Shown in pieces: positions 1 through 10,154 of a DNA stretch of 64,000 nt (position 1 is the stretch's first letter; the number at the start of each line of letters is the position of its first letter). This DNA is from Bryobacteraceae bacterium (GTDB lineage: Bacteria > Acidobacteriota > Terriglobia > Bryobacterales > Bryobacteraceae). The notes below the pieces were generated by a model. It saw only the letters and a list, made by a program, of their open reading frames with translations, made no database searches and had not been told where the DNA came from. The stretch is from assembly GCA_023384675.1 (NCBI GenBank), contig JAHDVK010000005.1, forward strand, positions 62,001 through 126,000, in the 5' to 3' direction. The translations under genes were made by a program, and so were the position numbers.

Positions 1-610
1 GCTTACGCGCGATACAGATTTCCCGGCCAAAATGGATGATCTGGTGAGAAAACAGGATCCAATTCTCACGGGGCAGCGCCTTCATCAGATCGCGTTCGAT
101 CTTGACGGGACTGGACTCGCGCGTGAGGTCGAGCCGACGGCTGATGCGCGTCACGTGCGTGTCCACCACCACGCCGCTGGCGATGCCGAAAGCGGTGCCG
201 AGCACGACGTTCGCCGTTTTGCGCGCCGCGCCGGGAACGCGAAGGAGCGCTTCGAGGTCGCGGGGGATCTCCCCGTGGAAGTCGTTGAGAATGGTCCGCG
301 CGGCGCCGATAATGCTCTTCGCTTTGTTATTGAAGAAGCCGGTGGAGTGGATGTCGCGCGCCAGTTCCTGCTGGCTGGCGGCGGCGAAATCCTCGATCGC
401 GGGGTATTTGCGGAACAGCCCGGGGGTGACTTTATTCACGCGCTCGTCGGTGCACTGGGCCGAAAGGATGGTCGCCACCAGGAGTTGCCAGGCGTTGTTG
501 TGATGCAGCGCGCAGGTGGCGCCGGGGTAGCGCTCGTTGAGCGCCGAGAGGATGCGGATCACGCGGGCTTTGCGTTCAGCGGCGGATTTGGGGCGTTTGG
601 GCAGGCTCAT
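1..610 (-). CDS. nth: Endonuclease III (DNA glycosylase/AP lyase), C-terminus cut by window edge
   Basis: Base-excision repair enzyme removing oxidised pyrimidines and cleaving the abasic site. The minus-strand frame is open from ATG at 610 to base 1. It shows the helix-hairpin-helix VPGAARKTANVVL (usual form LPGVGRKTA, with the catalytic Lys) followed by VVVDTHVTR, which carries the catalytic Asp. N-terminally, LLVATILSAQCTDERVN is the classic Nth helix. The iron-sulfur cysteines would lie beyond the window; only the first Cys region (EICIARK) is reached. It is divergent from the following membrane protein gene with 29 bp between start codons. The family assignment is firm; only the 3' end is unseen. 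Confidence 0.93.
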   Translation of the reverse strand, partial: MSLPKRPKSAAERKARVIRILSALNERYPGATCALHHNNAWQLLVATILSAQCTDERVNKVTPGLFRKYPAIEDFAAASQQELARDIHSTGFFNNKAKSIIGAARTILNDFHGEIPRDLEALLRVPGAARKTANVVLGTAFGIASGVVVDTHVTRISRRLDLTRESSPVKIERDLMKALPRENWILFSHQIIHFGREICIARK

Positions 611-639
611 CGGGTTGGCGAAGCGGGGGCCGCAGAGTC

Positions 640-1887
640 ATGGTAACACCGCGCTTCCGGTGGTTCGCAATCGGCTGCGGGGCGGCGGTATTCAGCGGGT
701 TGCTGAGCGCGCCTTACCACTCGCAGGAACTCGTGTTGCTGGCGGAGCCGGGTTGGCTCTACCGGCTCGACAGCGGCGCGCCGGTGTCGCGCGCCGTGCA
801 TCTTGCCTTGCATCTCGCGGCGGTCTGGCTGGCGGCGGGGCTGCTTGAGAAACTGCCGTCGCCGCGGGCGGCGCGGATCGCTTTGCTGCTCTATGCCATC
901 CACCCTCTGCAGACACAAGCCCTCGCCTCGCTTGAAGCGCGGCCCTTGTTGACAGCCGCTGTGCTGTCGTTGCTCGCGCTCCGGCTTTGGCTTCAAGGCC
1001 GGACGTGGTTCGCGGTGTCCTGCGGGCTTCTGGCCGTATTGGCCGATTGGAGCGCCGCCGCGCTGCCCGGATTGTTGTGGCTTTGGTCCGGGGTTGAGCA
1101 GCGGCGCGATTCGGCCGCGCCGCTGGGCGTGTTGACTGGCGTGGCTTTCGCGGCGGTCATAAAGGCTTTGGGTGAGTCGGTCACCCTCTCGTTGGACTAC
1201 CTGCTCTGGCAGGGACTCGCGGTGTTGCGCACGACCGGAATCTTCACAGCCCCCATCGGCCTGAGCGCGGACCCAGGCGTCCGCGGCGAGCCGCTGCTGG
1301 CGCTCACTGCCTGGGCCGTGATCGGGTTGGCCGCCTTTCTCACGGCGGCTTTACGCAGCGGCCCGCGGCGGTGGCTGGCAAGCGCGCTGATTGCGCTGGC
1401 GCCAACGTGTTCCGTGTTCGCCACCCCGCAACTCGCCTGGGAGCCCCGCGCCGCGCTGGCGCTCGTCTTTCTCTGCGGAGCGGCCGGTTGGCTGCTGGCC
1501 GGCACGGAACTTCGCCTGCTCGCGCCCGCAGCGGCGCTGTTCGCCCTGGTGACTGCAGTTCAGGTTCAGACCTGGCGAAGCGAAAGAAGCGTGTGGCTGG
1601 AGGCGGCCCGTCTCGCACCAGGCAAGCCGGAACCTCTGCGCCGCCTTGCGCGCCTGGTCGATCCCGCCTACGCATTGGAGTTGCTCGAACAGGCCCGGCC
1701 CCAGGCCCCCGATGATCCCGTGCTGGCCCTGGATCTGGCAGAAGCGTTCGCGCGGGCCGGGCGGCCGGCGATGGCCGAAATCGAGATGGCACGCGCGTGG
1801 CGGCTTGCGGGCTGCGCACAGGCTTCCGGTACGGCCTCCCGCGAGGGCACGGGCCCGTGCGCTACTTCGGCGGCGCGGTCACGCTGA
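640..1887 (+). CDS. Polytopic membrane protein with TMTC/TPR-like architecture
   Basis: A 415-residue protein made mostly of hydrophobic helices (about residues 1-300, some 8-9 segments) followed by a soluble, TPR-like helical tail rich in Ala, Leu and Arg (about 310-400). The segment IHPLQTQALASLEARPLLTA resembles the HPVHTEAVA...R loop of TMTC-type O-mannosyltransferase/TPR membrane proteins, so a distant, perhaps degenerate relative is plausible. No acidic catalytic pair typical of GT-C enzymes was identified, so no enzymatic function is claimed. ATG at 640 was chosen as the first start. The 3' end overlaps the convergent zinc-ribbon gene by 26 bp. Confidence 0.6.
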   Translation: MVTPRFRWFAIGCGAAVFSGLLSAPYHSQELVLLAEPGWLYRLDSGAPVSRAVHLALHLAAVWLAAGLLEKLPSPRAARIALLLYAIHPLQTQALASLEARPLLTAAVLSLLALRLWLQGRTWFAVSCGLLAVLADWSAAALPGLLWLWSGVEQRRDSAAPLGVLTGVAFAAVIKALGESVTLSLDYLLWQGLAVLRTTGIFTAPIGLSADPGVRGEPLLALTAWAVIGLAAFLTAALRSGPRRWLASALIALAPTCSVFATPQLAWEPRAALALVFLCGAAGWLLAGTELRLLAPAAALFALVTAVQVQTWRSERSVWLEAARLAPGKPEPLRRLARLVDPAYALELLEQARPQAPDDPVLALDLAEAFARAGRPAMAEIEMARAWRLAGCAQASGTASREGTGPCATSAARSR

Positions 1888-2680
1888 AGCGGACATCGAG
1901 AAACTGCCAGTCGGGCAGTTCGTAGGCCCGCAAAGTTGTCTTGACCGTGGACTCCATCTCTTTCACTCCCTGCGCCGGAATATCTCCGACCTTTGCGATG
2001 ATCTCTGCGATGGCGGGCGACTTCTCGTCCGCGTTCTTCGTGGTCAGCAGGATCCGCAACTCAACCCCGGAGAGTGCCGCGGGCGAGTGGTTCACCACGG
2101 TATAGCGCAGCAGCGCATTGCGCTTCGCATCCTCGAACAGGCGCAGCCCGGTGACATCGAGATGCCGCCGGAACGGGTGCGCTCCTTCCTCTTCGGCGAT
2201 GCTGGCGAGCGTGGGCGCGCCGGATTCGGGCCGCGACTGGGAACCGATGCCAAAAAAGTGGTACACCCCATAGAGACCTCCGCCAAGGACGCCGAAAACG
2301 AGAATCACGACCAGCCACGCGGGCATGCGTTTCTTCGGCTCGGGCAGGACGTATGCGGCCGCCGGATACGCCGGCATAGGGGCGGTCTCCTGGGGCGGGG
2401 GATAACTCGCAGGCGGCGGCGCCGGTTCGTACTGGGGAGGAGGCGCCGGCGGCGGAGCGTAAGCAGGCGGTGGCGGAGCGGCCTGATACACCGGAGGCGG
2501 CGCGGGTGCGTGCTGCACGGGCGGCGGTTGCACGGGCGGCGGAGGGGCGGGCGGAGGAGGCTGCGCCGCCGCGGGCTGGGCTGGTTGCGCGACGCGCCCC
2601 TGCGCCTGCGCGCATCGCGGACATTCTGAGTAGGCGGGCAAAACTTCCCCGCCGCATTTCGGACAAATCCAGGTAAACAT
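1862..2680 (-). CDS. Zinc-ribbon, proline-rich single-pass membrane protein of unknown function
   Basis: A 272-residue protein opening with a zinc ribbon (CPKCG at residues 6-10, CPRC at 20-23). A very Pro/Ala-rich linker follows (about 35-125), then one transmembrane helix (about 140-163, AWLVVILVFGVLGGGLYGV). The C-terminal domain of about 110 residues is probably extracytoplasmic and beta-rich, with a DUF-like look (TVVNHSPAALSGVELRI, then a pattern ending VRFSVTAPP). The same architecture occurs in many acidobacterial proteins of unknown role. Stand-alone gene downstream of the enolase-superfamily gene. The function is not recognised. Confidence 0.7.
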   Translation of the reverse strand: MFTWICPKCGGEVLPAYSECPRCAQAQGRVAQPAQPAAAQPPPPAPPPPVQPPPVQHAPAPPPVYQAAPPPPAYAPPPAPPPQYEPAPPPASYPPPQETAPMPAYPAAAYVLPEPKKRMPAWLVVILVFGVLGGGLYGVYHFFGIGSQSRPESGAPTLASIAEEEGAHPFRRHLDVTGLRLFEDAKRNALLRYTVVNHSPAALSGVELRILLTTKNADEKSPAIAEIIAKVGDIPAQGVKEMESTVKTTLRAYELPDWQFLDVRFSVTAPPK

Positions 2681-2730
2681 GAAAGCTGTCTCTTACTCTA
2701 GGTTATTGATGCACGCGCGCGTGCGCCGGG

Positions 2731-3837
2731 TTACGCAATCCTGTACCGGGCGAATTCCTCTTCAATGAGTTCGATACCGAAGCCGGGCAGGTTACGCGGC
2801 TCAATCCAGCCGTCGCGCGGCCGAAGGGGATTCGCGACGATCGAATCGAACATCTTCACCCCGGAGGACGCGAGGAAATACTCGATGAAAATCGCATTGG
2901 GAATCGCCGCGCACAACTGCGTGTGGTAGTCCCAGTGATAGTGGGGCGCCACCGGGATATCGAGAGCCGCGGCGTAGTGGGCGATTTTGAGCCATTCGCT
3001 GGCGCCGCCGCAGACGGTGGCGTCGGGCTGCAAAATCGCCGCCGCGCGCCGCTCCACCAGTTCAGCGAAGGCCCACCGGGTGGCTTCCAGTTCGCCGGTT
3101 GCCACGGGGATCGTGGTGGCCTCGGCGATGCGCGCCATGGCCGCGAGATTGTCGGCGCGGACGGGTTCCTCGATCCAGTACGGGTTGAACTCCTCAAGCC
3201 GCCGGAGGGCGCGAATCGCCTCGGGTGCGCTGCTCCAGCCGCCGTTGGCGTCCAGCAGAATGTCCACCGAGTCGCCGAATGCCTTCCGCACGGCGCCCAC
3301 GCGCGCCGCGTCTTCGGCCGCACTCAATTTACCCACCTTGAGCTTGATTGCCGTGAAGCCCTGCTCGAAAACGGCTCCGGCTTCTTTCACCAGATCCTCC
3401 ACCGTCTGACCTTCGCGATAGTACCCGCCCGTGGCATAGCAGCGGAGCCGCTTCTGATGAACCCCCAGGAGTTCCATGACGGGGCGTCCCAGCGCCTTGC
3501 CGCGCAGGTCCCAAAGCGCCAGATCGATGGCGCTGATGGCCCGTAACGCGGCGCCGCGCCGTCCGGCCTGGATCGATTGACGGTACATTTCCGCCCACAA
3601 ATGTTCGGTCGCGAAGGCGTCCGCTCCAACCAGGACCGGCCGGTAAATCGTATCGATCAGCGAAATCATCGCCAAAGAGGAGTCGTAGCCCAGAGCGAAC
3701 CCCATCCCGCTGATGCCTTCATCCGTGTCCACGTTCACGAACAGATGGTCGCGATGTGTGATCAGGCGCACGGCGTCGGCCACGGGCGTGGGGAGCGGGA
3801 TGGAGATGGCTTGCGCCTGCACGTTCACGATCTTCAT
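2731..3837 (-). CDS. Mandelate racemase/muconate lactonizing enzyme family protein (enolase superfamily)
   Basis: A 368-residue enolase-superfamily enzyme that would abstract the alpha-proton of a carboxylate substrate with Mg2+. Visible motifs: TAIKLKVGK (the KxK base), DANGGWS (first metal Asp), WIEEPV (second metal ligand), ATGELEATRWAF (third ligand) and PHYHWDYH near the C-terminus, giving a His of the MR type. ATG at 3837 was chosen because MKIVNVQAQAISIPL is a typical capping-domain start; upstream in-frame sequence is antisense to the NadD-like gene. It is divergent from that gene with only 18 bp between starts. The substrate is unresolved (sugar acid, muconate or amino-acid derivative). 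Confidence 0.85.
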   Translation of the reverse strand: MKIVNVQAQAISIPLPTPVADAVRLITHRDHLFVNVDTDEGISGMGFALGYDSSLAMISLIDTIYRPVLVGADAFATEHLWAEMYRQSIQAGRRGAALRAISAIDLALWDLRGKALGRPVMELLGVHQKRLRCYATGGYYREGQTVEDLVKEAGAVFEQGFTAIKLKVGKLSAAEDAARVGAVRKAFGDSVDILLDANGGWSSAPEAIRALRRLEEFNPYWIEEPVRADNLAAMARIAEATTIPVATGELEATRWAFAELVERRAAAILQPDATVCGGASEWLKIAHYAAALDIPVAPHYHWDYHTQLCAAIPNAIFIEYFLASSGVKMFDSIVANPLRPRDGWIEPRNLPGFGIELIEEEFARYRIA

Positions 3838-3855
3838 GTCGCTTACGATGATGGC

Positions 3856-4437
3856 ATGGAATTCTTGTGGCGGGGTGGTGCGGGCGGAGATGTCATTGCC
3901 GCGTTTCCGGGCGCATGGAATCCGCCGACGCGCGCGCACGTCGCCATGGCGGAGGCCGCCCTGGCGCATGCGCCGGAGGTGGTGCTGGTGATCGCCAGAG
4001 CCATGCCGCACAAAACCCTCGAGGGCCCGCCGTTCGACCGGCGCGTGGCCTGGTTGCGTGCTCTCTGCGCGTCCCGGCCGGGTATTTCGGCGGCGGTGGC
4101 GGACAGTGGCCTGTTTCTGGGCATCGCGCGCGAACTTTGCGCCGCGGCGGGCGCCGGGCGAGTCCTGCTGGTGTGCGGGCGCGACGCGGCGGAGCGGATC
4201 GTGAATTGGGACTACGGCCCGGAATACCCCACGATCGAGGACCAGCTCAAAGAATTCGAACTGCTCGTCGCTCCGCGGTGCGGGCCTTACGAACCGCCCG
4301 AAGCGCTGCGGACGCGCGTGCACCGGCTGGAGCTTCCGCCGGAGTGGTCCAACGCTTCTTCGTCCGGAGTGCGGCTATTGCGCGAGTTGGGACAGCCTTG
4401 GAGGCACCTTGTGCCTCCCGAAATAGGCGAGTTTTGA
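3856..4437 (+). CDS. NadD-like nucleotidyltransferase (cytidylyltransferase fold)
   Basis: A 193-residue nucleotidyltransferase of the HxGH superfamily. The nucleotide-binding start is FPGAWNPPTRAHVAMAEAAL, where TRAH stands for the usual (T/H)xGH. The C-terminal SNASSSGVRLL resembles the ISSTxxR motif of NMN/nicotinate-mononucleotide adenylyltransferases. PHKTLEGPPFDRRVAWL matches the substrate loop of that family. It may make NaAD from NaMN, or be a paralogue with another substrate; the replacement of the Gly in (H/T)xGH by Ala is unusual. ATG at 3856 is the only good in-frame start near the domain. It ends 4 bp before the convergent rpoD stop. Confidence 0.7.
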   Translation: MEFLWRGGAGGDVIAAFPGAWNPPTRAHVAMAEAALAHAPEVVLVIARAMPHKTLEGPPFDRRVAWLRALCASRPGISAAVADSGLFLGIARELCAAAGAGRVLLVCGRDAAERIVNWDYGPEYPTIEDQLKEFELLVAPRCGPYEPPEALRTRVHRLELPPEWSNASSSGVRLLRELGQPWRHLVPPEIGEF

Positions 4438-4441
4438 CGAA

Positions 4442-6175
<1,734 letters not shown>

Positions 6176-6205
6176 CGAATCGCCGGTGTCGTGCCCTCTT
6201 TCAAG

Positions 6206-7951
6206 CTATCCTTCGCGCTCAAGATCGCGCAATTCGTTCATCAATCGTAAGGCCTCCGGGAAATCTCCTGTGCGCTCGGCGTCCTTGATGGATTTCCGGA
6301 GGTGATCCCGGCCCAGGCGGTGTTCGCCGGCGCTCAACTGCCGCAGGCAGGCCGCCGCCTGTTCCATCGAGACTCCGTCGCGTAACAACTCATCGTCAAA
6401 AAGCACGTTCAACAATAGGGAGCGGTCCGATTCCTCCAGGCGGCCTTCCACCGCTCCAAGACTTATTTCCTCGCCCGCTTCAACTAGCCTGAGGAGCGTG
6501 TCAAACACTTTCGCTGACCGGAACCGCCGGACCCCCTCCATGGTCCGCAGGGCAGGCGCCAGTTCGGCGCGCGCCTCCGCGCTGGTCATCAGGGCGTGCA
6601 GCAGCAGCACCTCGTTGGGGTCGAGCGAACTCTCCTCGCGCGCCCGGTTGCGCTGTTCGCGGCGTTCCGAGGCGGCTTTGCGGAACTCGTCGAGCACGAG
6701 CCCCGGCTGAATGCCCATGTAATCGGCTAGATCGTTCGCCACGCTCAGGCGCTCGATCTTGTCGGGCATGCGGTGGATGGCGGGCAGCAGGAATTGGAAG
6801 ATCGAGACCTTGCCTTCCGGTGTGCGGGCATCGAAACGCGCGCGGGCGCGGTCGGCGAGCCAGTGAAAGTACCCGCGGGATTTCTCAAGGGCCTGGACAT
6901 AGGTCCCGGCGCCATGCGATTTGATGAACTCATCCGGGTCGAGGCCGTCCGTCAATTGCAGCACCTTCAGCCGCATGCCCTCTTCGAGCAGGACCTGACT
7001 GGACCGCTCCGTGGCCTGTTCTCCCGCGTTGTCGGGATCGAAATTCACAACCACGGACGTGGAATGGCGCTTCAGGCTGCGGACCTGCGCCGCCGTGAGC
7101 GCGGTGCCGCAGGTGGCCACCACGTTGCTTACGCCCGCCGCGTACACGCCAATCACGTCCATGTAGCCTTCCACCAGAACACCGAAGCCCGCCTCCTGAA
7201 TTGCCTTCCGCGCCCGGTTCAAGTTATAGAGAACGTGACTCTTGCGGTAGATCGGCGTTTCGGAGGAGTTCAGATACTTAGGTTCGTCGCCCTCAGCCAA
7301 CGCGCGCCCGCCAAAGCCGATCACTTTGCCCATCTCCGAGTGGATCGGGAACATGAGCCGGTAGCGGAAACGGTCGAAAAAGCCCGACCCGTCATTGCGC
7401 ATCAGCACGAGGCCGCAGGCTTCGAGGTCGGCCGGGGCGTAGTTCCGCCGCTGCAGGAGCCGCGTCAGGGCCTGCCCGCCGCGCTCGCTCAGGCCGAGGC
7501 CGAACGCTTCGGCGGTTTCCCGCGTCACACCGCGCCGCTGCAAGTAGGCGCGCGCCTCCTCGCCGCCGGGTCCAAACAGGTTCTGCCGGAAATGCTCCAG
7601 CGCGAGGTCGTGCATCTCATAGAGCACGCCGCGCCGCCGCGTCTCTTCGTCGGCTGCCTCGCTGCGCTTCGGCAGCGGAATCCCGTTCCGTTCAGCGAGA
7701 TATTTCACCGCCTCCCAGAACGGCAGGCTGTCAATCTCCATCACGAACTTGATCACGTCGCCGCCTGCGCCGCAGCCAAAGCATTTGTAGAACTGATGCT
7801 GGGAATGAACTGAAAAAGAAGGAGTTTTCTCGTTGTGAAAAGGGCACAGGCCCACATAGCGTGGCCCTGCGCCGACGCGCCGCAGACGCACGTTCTCCCC
7901 GATCACCTGGACAATGTCCACCTGCGACTTCAGTTGTTCGACAAACTCCAT
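6206..7951 (-). CDS. dnaG: DNA primase
   Basis: Synthesises RNA primers at the replication fork. The CHC2 zinc finger is at the N-terminus (CPFHNEKTPSF, later CFGCGAGGD), followed by the catalytic core with the Toprim motif VLVEGYMDVIGVY and NFDPDNAGEQAT. The C-terminal part would contact DnaB. 581 residues from ATG 7951, preceded by the strong AAGGGTGGA ribosome site; the longer in-frame extension lies inside the upstream dehydratase gene and is rejected. Seven bases separate it from that gene's stop, so dnaG is probably co-transcribed with both the dehydratase and rpoD. Confidence 0.96.
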   Translation of the reverse strand: MEFVEQLKSQVDIVQVIGENVRLRRVGAGPRYVGLCPFHNEKTPSFSVHSQHQFYKCFGCGAGGDVIKFVMEIDSLPFWEAVKYLAERNGIPLPKRSEAADEETRRRGVLYEMHDLALEHFRQNLFGPGGEEARAYLQRRGVTRETAEAFGLGLSERGGQALTRLLQRRNYAPADLEACGLVLMRNDGSGFFDRFRYRLMFPIHSEMGKVIGFGGRALAEGDEPKYLNSSETPIYRKSHVLYNLNRARKAIQEAGFGVLVEGYMDVIGVYAAGVSNVVATCGTALTAAQVRSLKRHSTSVVVNFDPDNAGEQATERSSQVLLEEGMRLKVLQLTDGLDPDEFIKSHGAGTYVQALEKSRGYFHWLADRARARFDARTPEGKVSIFQFLLPAIHRMPDKIERLSVANDLADYMGIQPGLVLDEFRKAASERREQRNRAREESSLDPNEVLLLHALMTSAEARAELAPALRTMEGVRRFRSAKVFDTLLRLVEAGEEISLGAVEGRLEESDRSLLLNVLFDDELLRDGVSMEQAAACLRQLSAGEHRLGRDHLRKSIKDAERTGDFPEALRLMNELRDLEREG

Positions 7952-7958
7952 TCCACCC

Positions 7959-9146
7959 TTACCAGTTTGCGCGCAAACCGTCGGGCAGGTCCATCGCCTG
8001 ATCGCGCCAGGTGGTGCCTTCCTGGGCCGCGCGTTCCACTTCCGCCCAATGGATCCGCACACCCAGCCCCGGTCCCGGAGGCAGCGCCAGGTGCCCGCCT
8101 TCGTCCACATTGAACAGAGCCCAGTCGCCCTCATCCACGTAGCGAAGCCAGGGGTCGCCCTCGCCCTTCGCTCCATGCACGTTATAGTGAATCCCCTTCG
8201 ACCACTCCAGAATCCAGCCGGCGCGCGAGGGCGCCACTGCGTGCAGACAGGCCATGAACGCGATGGGCGACAGCGGGCAGTGCGGCGCGATCGCGAGTCC
8301 GTTCACCTCGGCCAGAGCGGCGATTTCGGCTGTAAACCCGATGCCGCCCACATGGACCAGATCCGGCTGCAGGATGTGCGCGCCCTTGGCCGCCACCACG
8401 TCGCTGAACTCGGCCACGGTGGTCATGCGCTCGCCCGTGGCGATTGGCACATGGGTGATGGCCGCGATTTCGGGCAGCCAGCGGTTGTAGTCCGGCCGCA
8501 CCGGCTCCTCATAGAAGAGCGGATTCACGCACTCGAGCTCCTTGGCCAGCCGCCGCGCCATCGGCACGTTCGCCCGGCCATGGAAATCGAAGCCGATATC
8601 GACTTCCTCGCCCACAGCGTCCCGGACCGCCCGGGCCCGCGCCACCGCGGCGCGGATGCCGCCGTAGGTATCGATGGCCGCCAGCGGCGGGCATGCGTTC
8701 ATCTTGAGCGCCCGGGCGCCTTCCGCTACCACACGCGCGGCTTCTTCCGCCGCTGCCGCCGCCGAATTGTTGTTGCCGCCCGCCCAGCGGTACACCTTGA
8801 TCCGGTCGCGGACCGCGCCGCCCAGCAGTTCGTACACTGGTTTGCCTGCAACTTTGCCGGCGATGTCCCACAGGGCCGTCTCGATTCCTCCGAGCGCGCT
8901 CATGAAATGCACGCCGCCGTGGTAAAAACTCTGATCGAACGCCCGCCGCACCAGCCGTTTCAAGTTCCTCACCGGCTGCCCGATGAAGTACTCGCCCAAC
9001 TCATGCACCAGCGCCTCGCTGGAATCGAGCTGGCCCTCGACCGTGAACTCCCCGAAGCCCTCGAGTCCCCCGCTCGTCCGCACCCGCAGCAGCCCCCATC
9101 TTGGCGCTACCTGCGCCGTCTCGATGCGTTCAATCCGCTCGCTCAT
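7959..9146 (-). CDS. Galactonate dehydratase-like enolase-superfamily enzyme
   Basis: A 395-residue acid-sugar dehydratase. Motifs: RWAGGNNNS in the capping/barrel junction, ARALKMNACPPL, IGFDFHGRANVPMAR (Asp metal ligand and His, as in D-galactonate dehydratase), LFYEEPVRPDYN, IATGERMTT, and LAIAPHCPLSPIA with the barrel His. The FDFHGR/EEP/GER set is that of the DgoD/mannonate-type dehydratases. It lies directly upstream of dnaG (7 bp), an odd housekeeping partner for a catabolic gene. The exact sugar acid cannot be read from sequence. Divergent from the DsbA-like gene. Confidence 0.85.
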   Translation of the reverse strand: MSERIERIETAQVAPRWGLLRVRTSGGLEGFGEFTVEGQLDSSEALVHELGEYFIGQPVRNLKRLVRRAFDQSFYHGGVHFMSALGGIETALWDIAGKVAGKPVYELLGGAVRDRIKVYRWAGGNNNSAAAAAEEAARVVAEGARALKMNACPPLAAIDTYGGIRAAVARARAVRDAVGEEVDIGFDFHGRANVPMARRLAKELECVNPLFYEEPVRPDYNRWLPEIAAITHVPIATGERMTTVAEFSDVVAAKGAHILQPDLVHVGGIGFTAEIAALAEVNGLAIAPHCPLSPIAFMACLHAVAPSRAGWILEWSKGIHYNVHGAKGEGDPWLRYVDEGDWALFNVDEGGHLALPPGPGLGVRIHWAEVERAAQEGTTWRDQAMDLPDGLRANW

Positions 9147-9213
9147 TTTCGTTCCTCCCCCGCCATTGTAGGGCAGGCCCCGGACCGCGCGCGGAAGGGC
9201 GCGCGGAGCCGCC

Positions 9214-9222
9214 TGTTAGAAT
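9214..9222 (+). promoter_or_regulatory. Extended -10 promoter element of the DsbA-like gene
   Basis: TGTTAGAAT (TGn plus hexamer TAGAAT) ends 8 nt before the ATG at 9231. With normal -10 to +1 spacing the transcript would begin within a base or two of the start codon, making it leaderless or nearly so. No Shine-Dalgarno sequence lies between. No clear -35 box is seen. Confidence 0.45.
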
Positions 9223-9230
9223 AACCTGAT

Positions 9231-10151
9231 ATGAAGCCTTGGATCGCTCTGGGCATACTGTCTTTGCTCCTGTCGCCCGCCGGGTGGACGCAAGCGGCTG
9301 GGAAGTCGGCTCTCGACAAACCCACATTGGAAGCCTACCTCCGCCACCTGCTGCTCTGGAACCCACAAATCCAAGTCAGCATCTCGGACGCCAAATCCGC
9401 GCCGATGCCTGGCTTTAAGGAGTTTACGGTTACCGGTTCTTACGGGGAGGCGCGGATCGACGAGGTCTTTTACGTCTCCGATGACGGCAGCAGGATCGTC
9501 CGCGGAGCCGTTTATGACGTGAATGAGAGCCCGTTCAAGAGCGAACTCTCGAAACTCACCACGGACCTGCACCCCTCGATGGGCGCGCCGGGAGCGCCGG
9601 TAGTCCTTGCGCTGTTTAGCGATTATCAATGCTCTTACTGCCGCCAGGAAGCGAAGCAGTTGCGCGCCAATCTGCTCAAGACCTTCCCAACCCAGGTGCG
9701 GCTGTATTTCAAGGACTTTCCCATCGACGCCATCCACCCCTGGGCGCGCTACGCGGCCATCGCCGGGCGGTGCGTTTTCCGGCAGGACGCCCCGAAATTC
9801 TGGGATTATCACGACTGGATTTTCGACAAACAAGGCGAAGTGACGCCCGAGAACCTCAAAGGACGGCTCATGGAATGGGCGGGCGGGAGTGGACTCGACG
9901 TGATGCAACTCGGCCGTTGCTACGACCAGCGGCAGACCGAGGCGGAGGTGAATGCGTCATTGGCCGAGGCGCGGTCTTTGCGCGTGGATTCCACGCCCAC
10001 TTTGTTCGTTAACGGCCGCAAGGTGCCGGGCTCAGTGTCATTCGCGCAGTTGAAGGCGATCATCGAGTTCGAAATCGGCCATGTCGAGGCCGCCGGTAAA
10101 GGCGGCGTGAAGTGCTGTGAAGTCGCGCTGCCCACGCCCCTGGGGAAATAG
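9231..10151 (+). CDS. Exported DsbA-like thiol oxidoreductase with N-terminal extension
   Basis: A 306-residue periplasmic or envelope-anchored disulfide oxidoreductase. Signal peptide at about 1-22 (LGILSLLLSPAGWTQA). An N-terminal module of about 100 residues (FTVTGSYGEARIDEVFYVS) recalls the DsbC/BdbD-type accessory domain. The thioredoxin-like domain then carries the redox motif FSDYQCSYCRQEA and cis-Pro loop VDSTPTLFVNGRKV with the helical insertion typical of DsbA. It probably makes or isomerises disulfides in exported proteins. The stop is 3 bp before the TTG start of the M28 peptidase, suggesting co-transcription. Confidence 0.85.
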   Translation: MKPWIALGILSLLLSPAGWTQAAGKSALDKPTLEAYLRHLLLWNPQIQVSISDAKSAPMPGFKEFTVTGSYGEARIDEVFYVSDDGSRIVRGAVYDVNESPFKSELSKLTTDLHPSMGAPGAPVVLALFSDYQCSYCRQEAKQLRANLLKTFPTQVRLYFKDFPIDAIHPWARYAAIAGRCVFRQDAPKFWDYHDWIFDKQGEVTPENLKGRLMEWAGGSGLDVMQLGRCYDQRQTEAEVNASLAEARSLRVDSTPTLFVNGRKVPGSVSFAQLKAIIEFEIGHVEAAGKGGVKCCEVALPTPLGK

Positions 10152-10154
10152 ACC

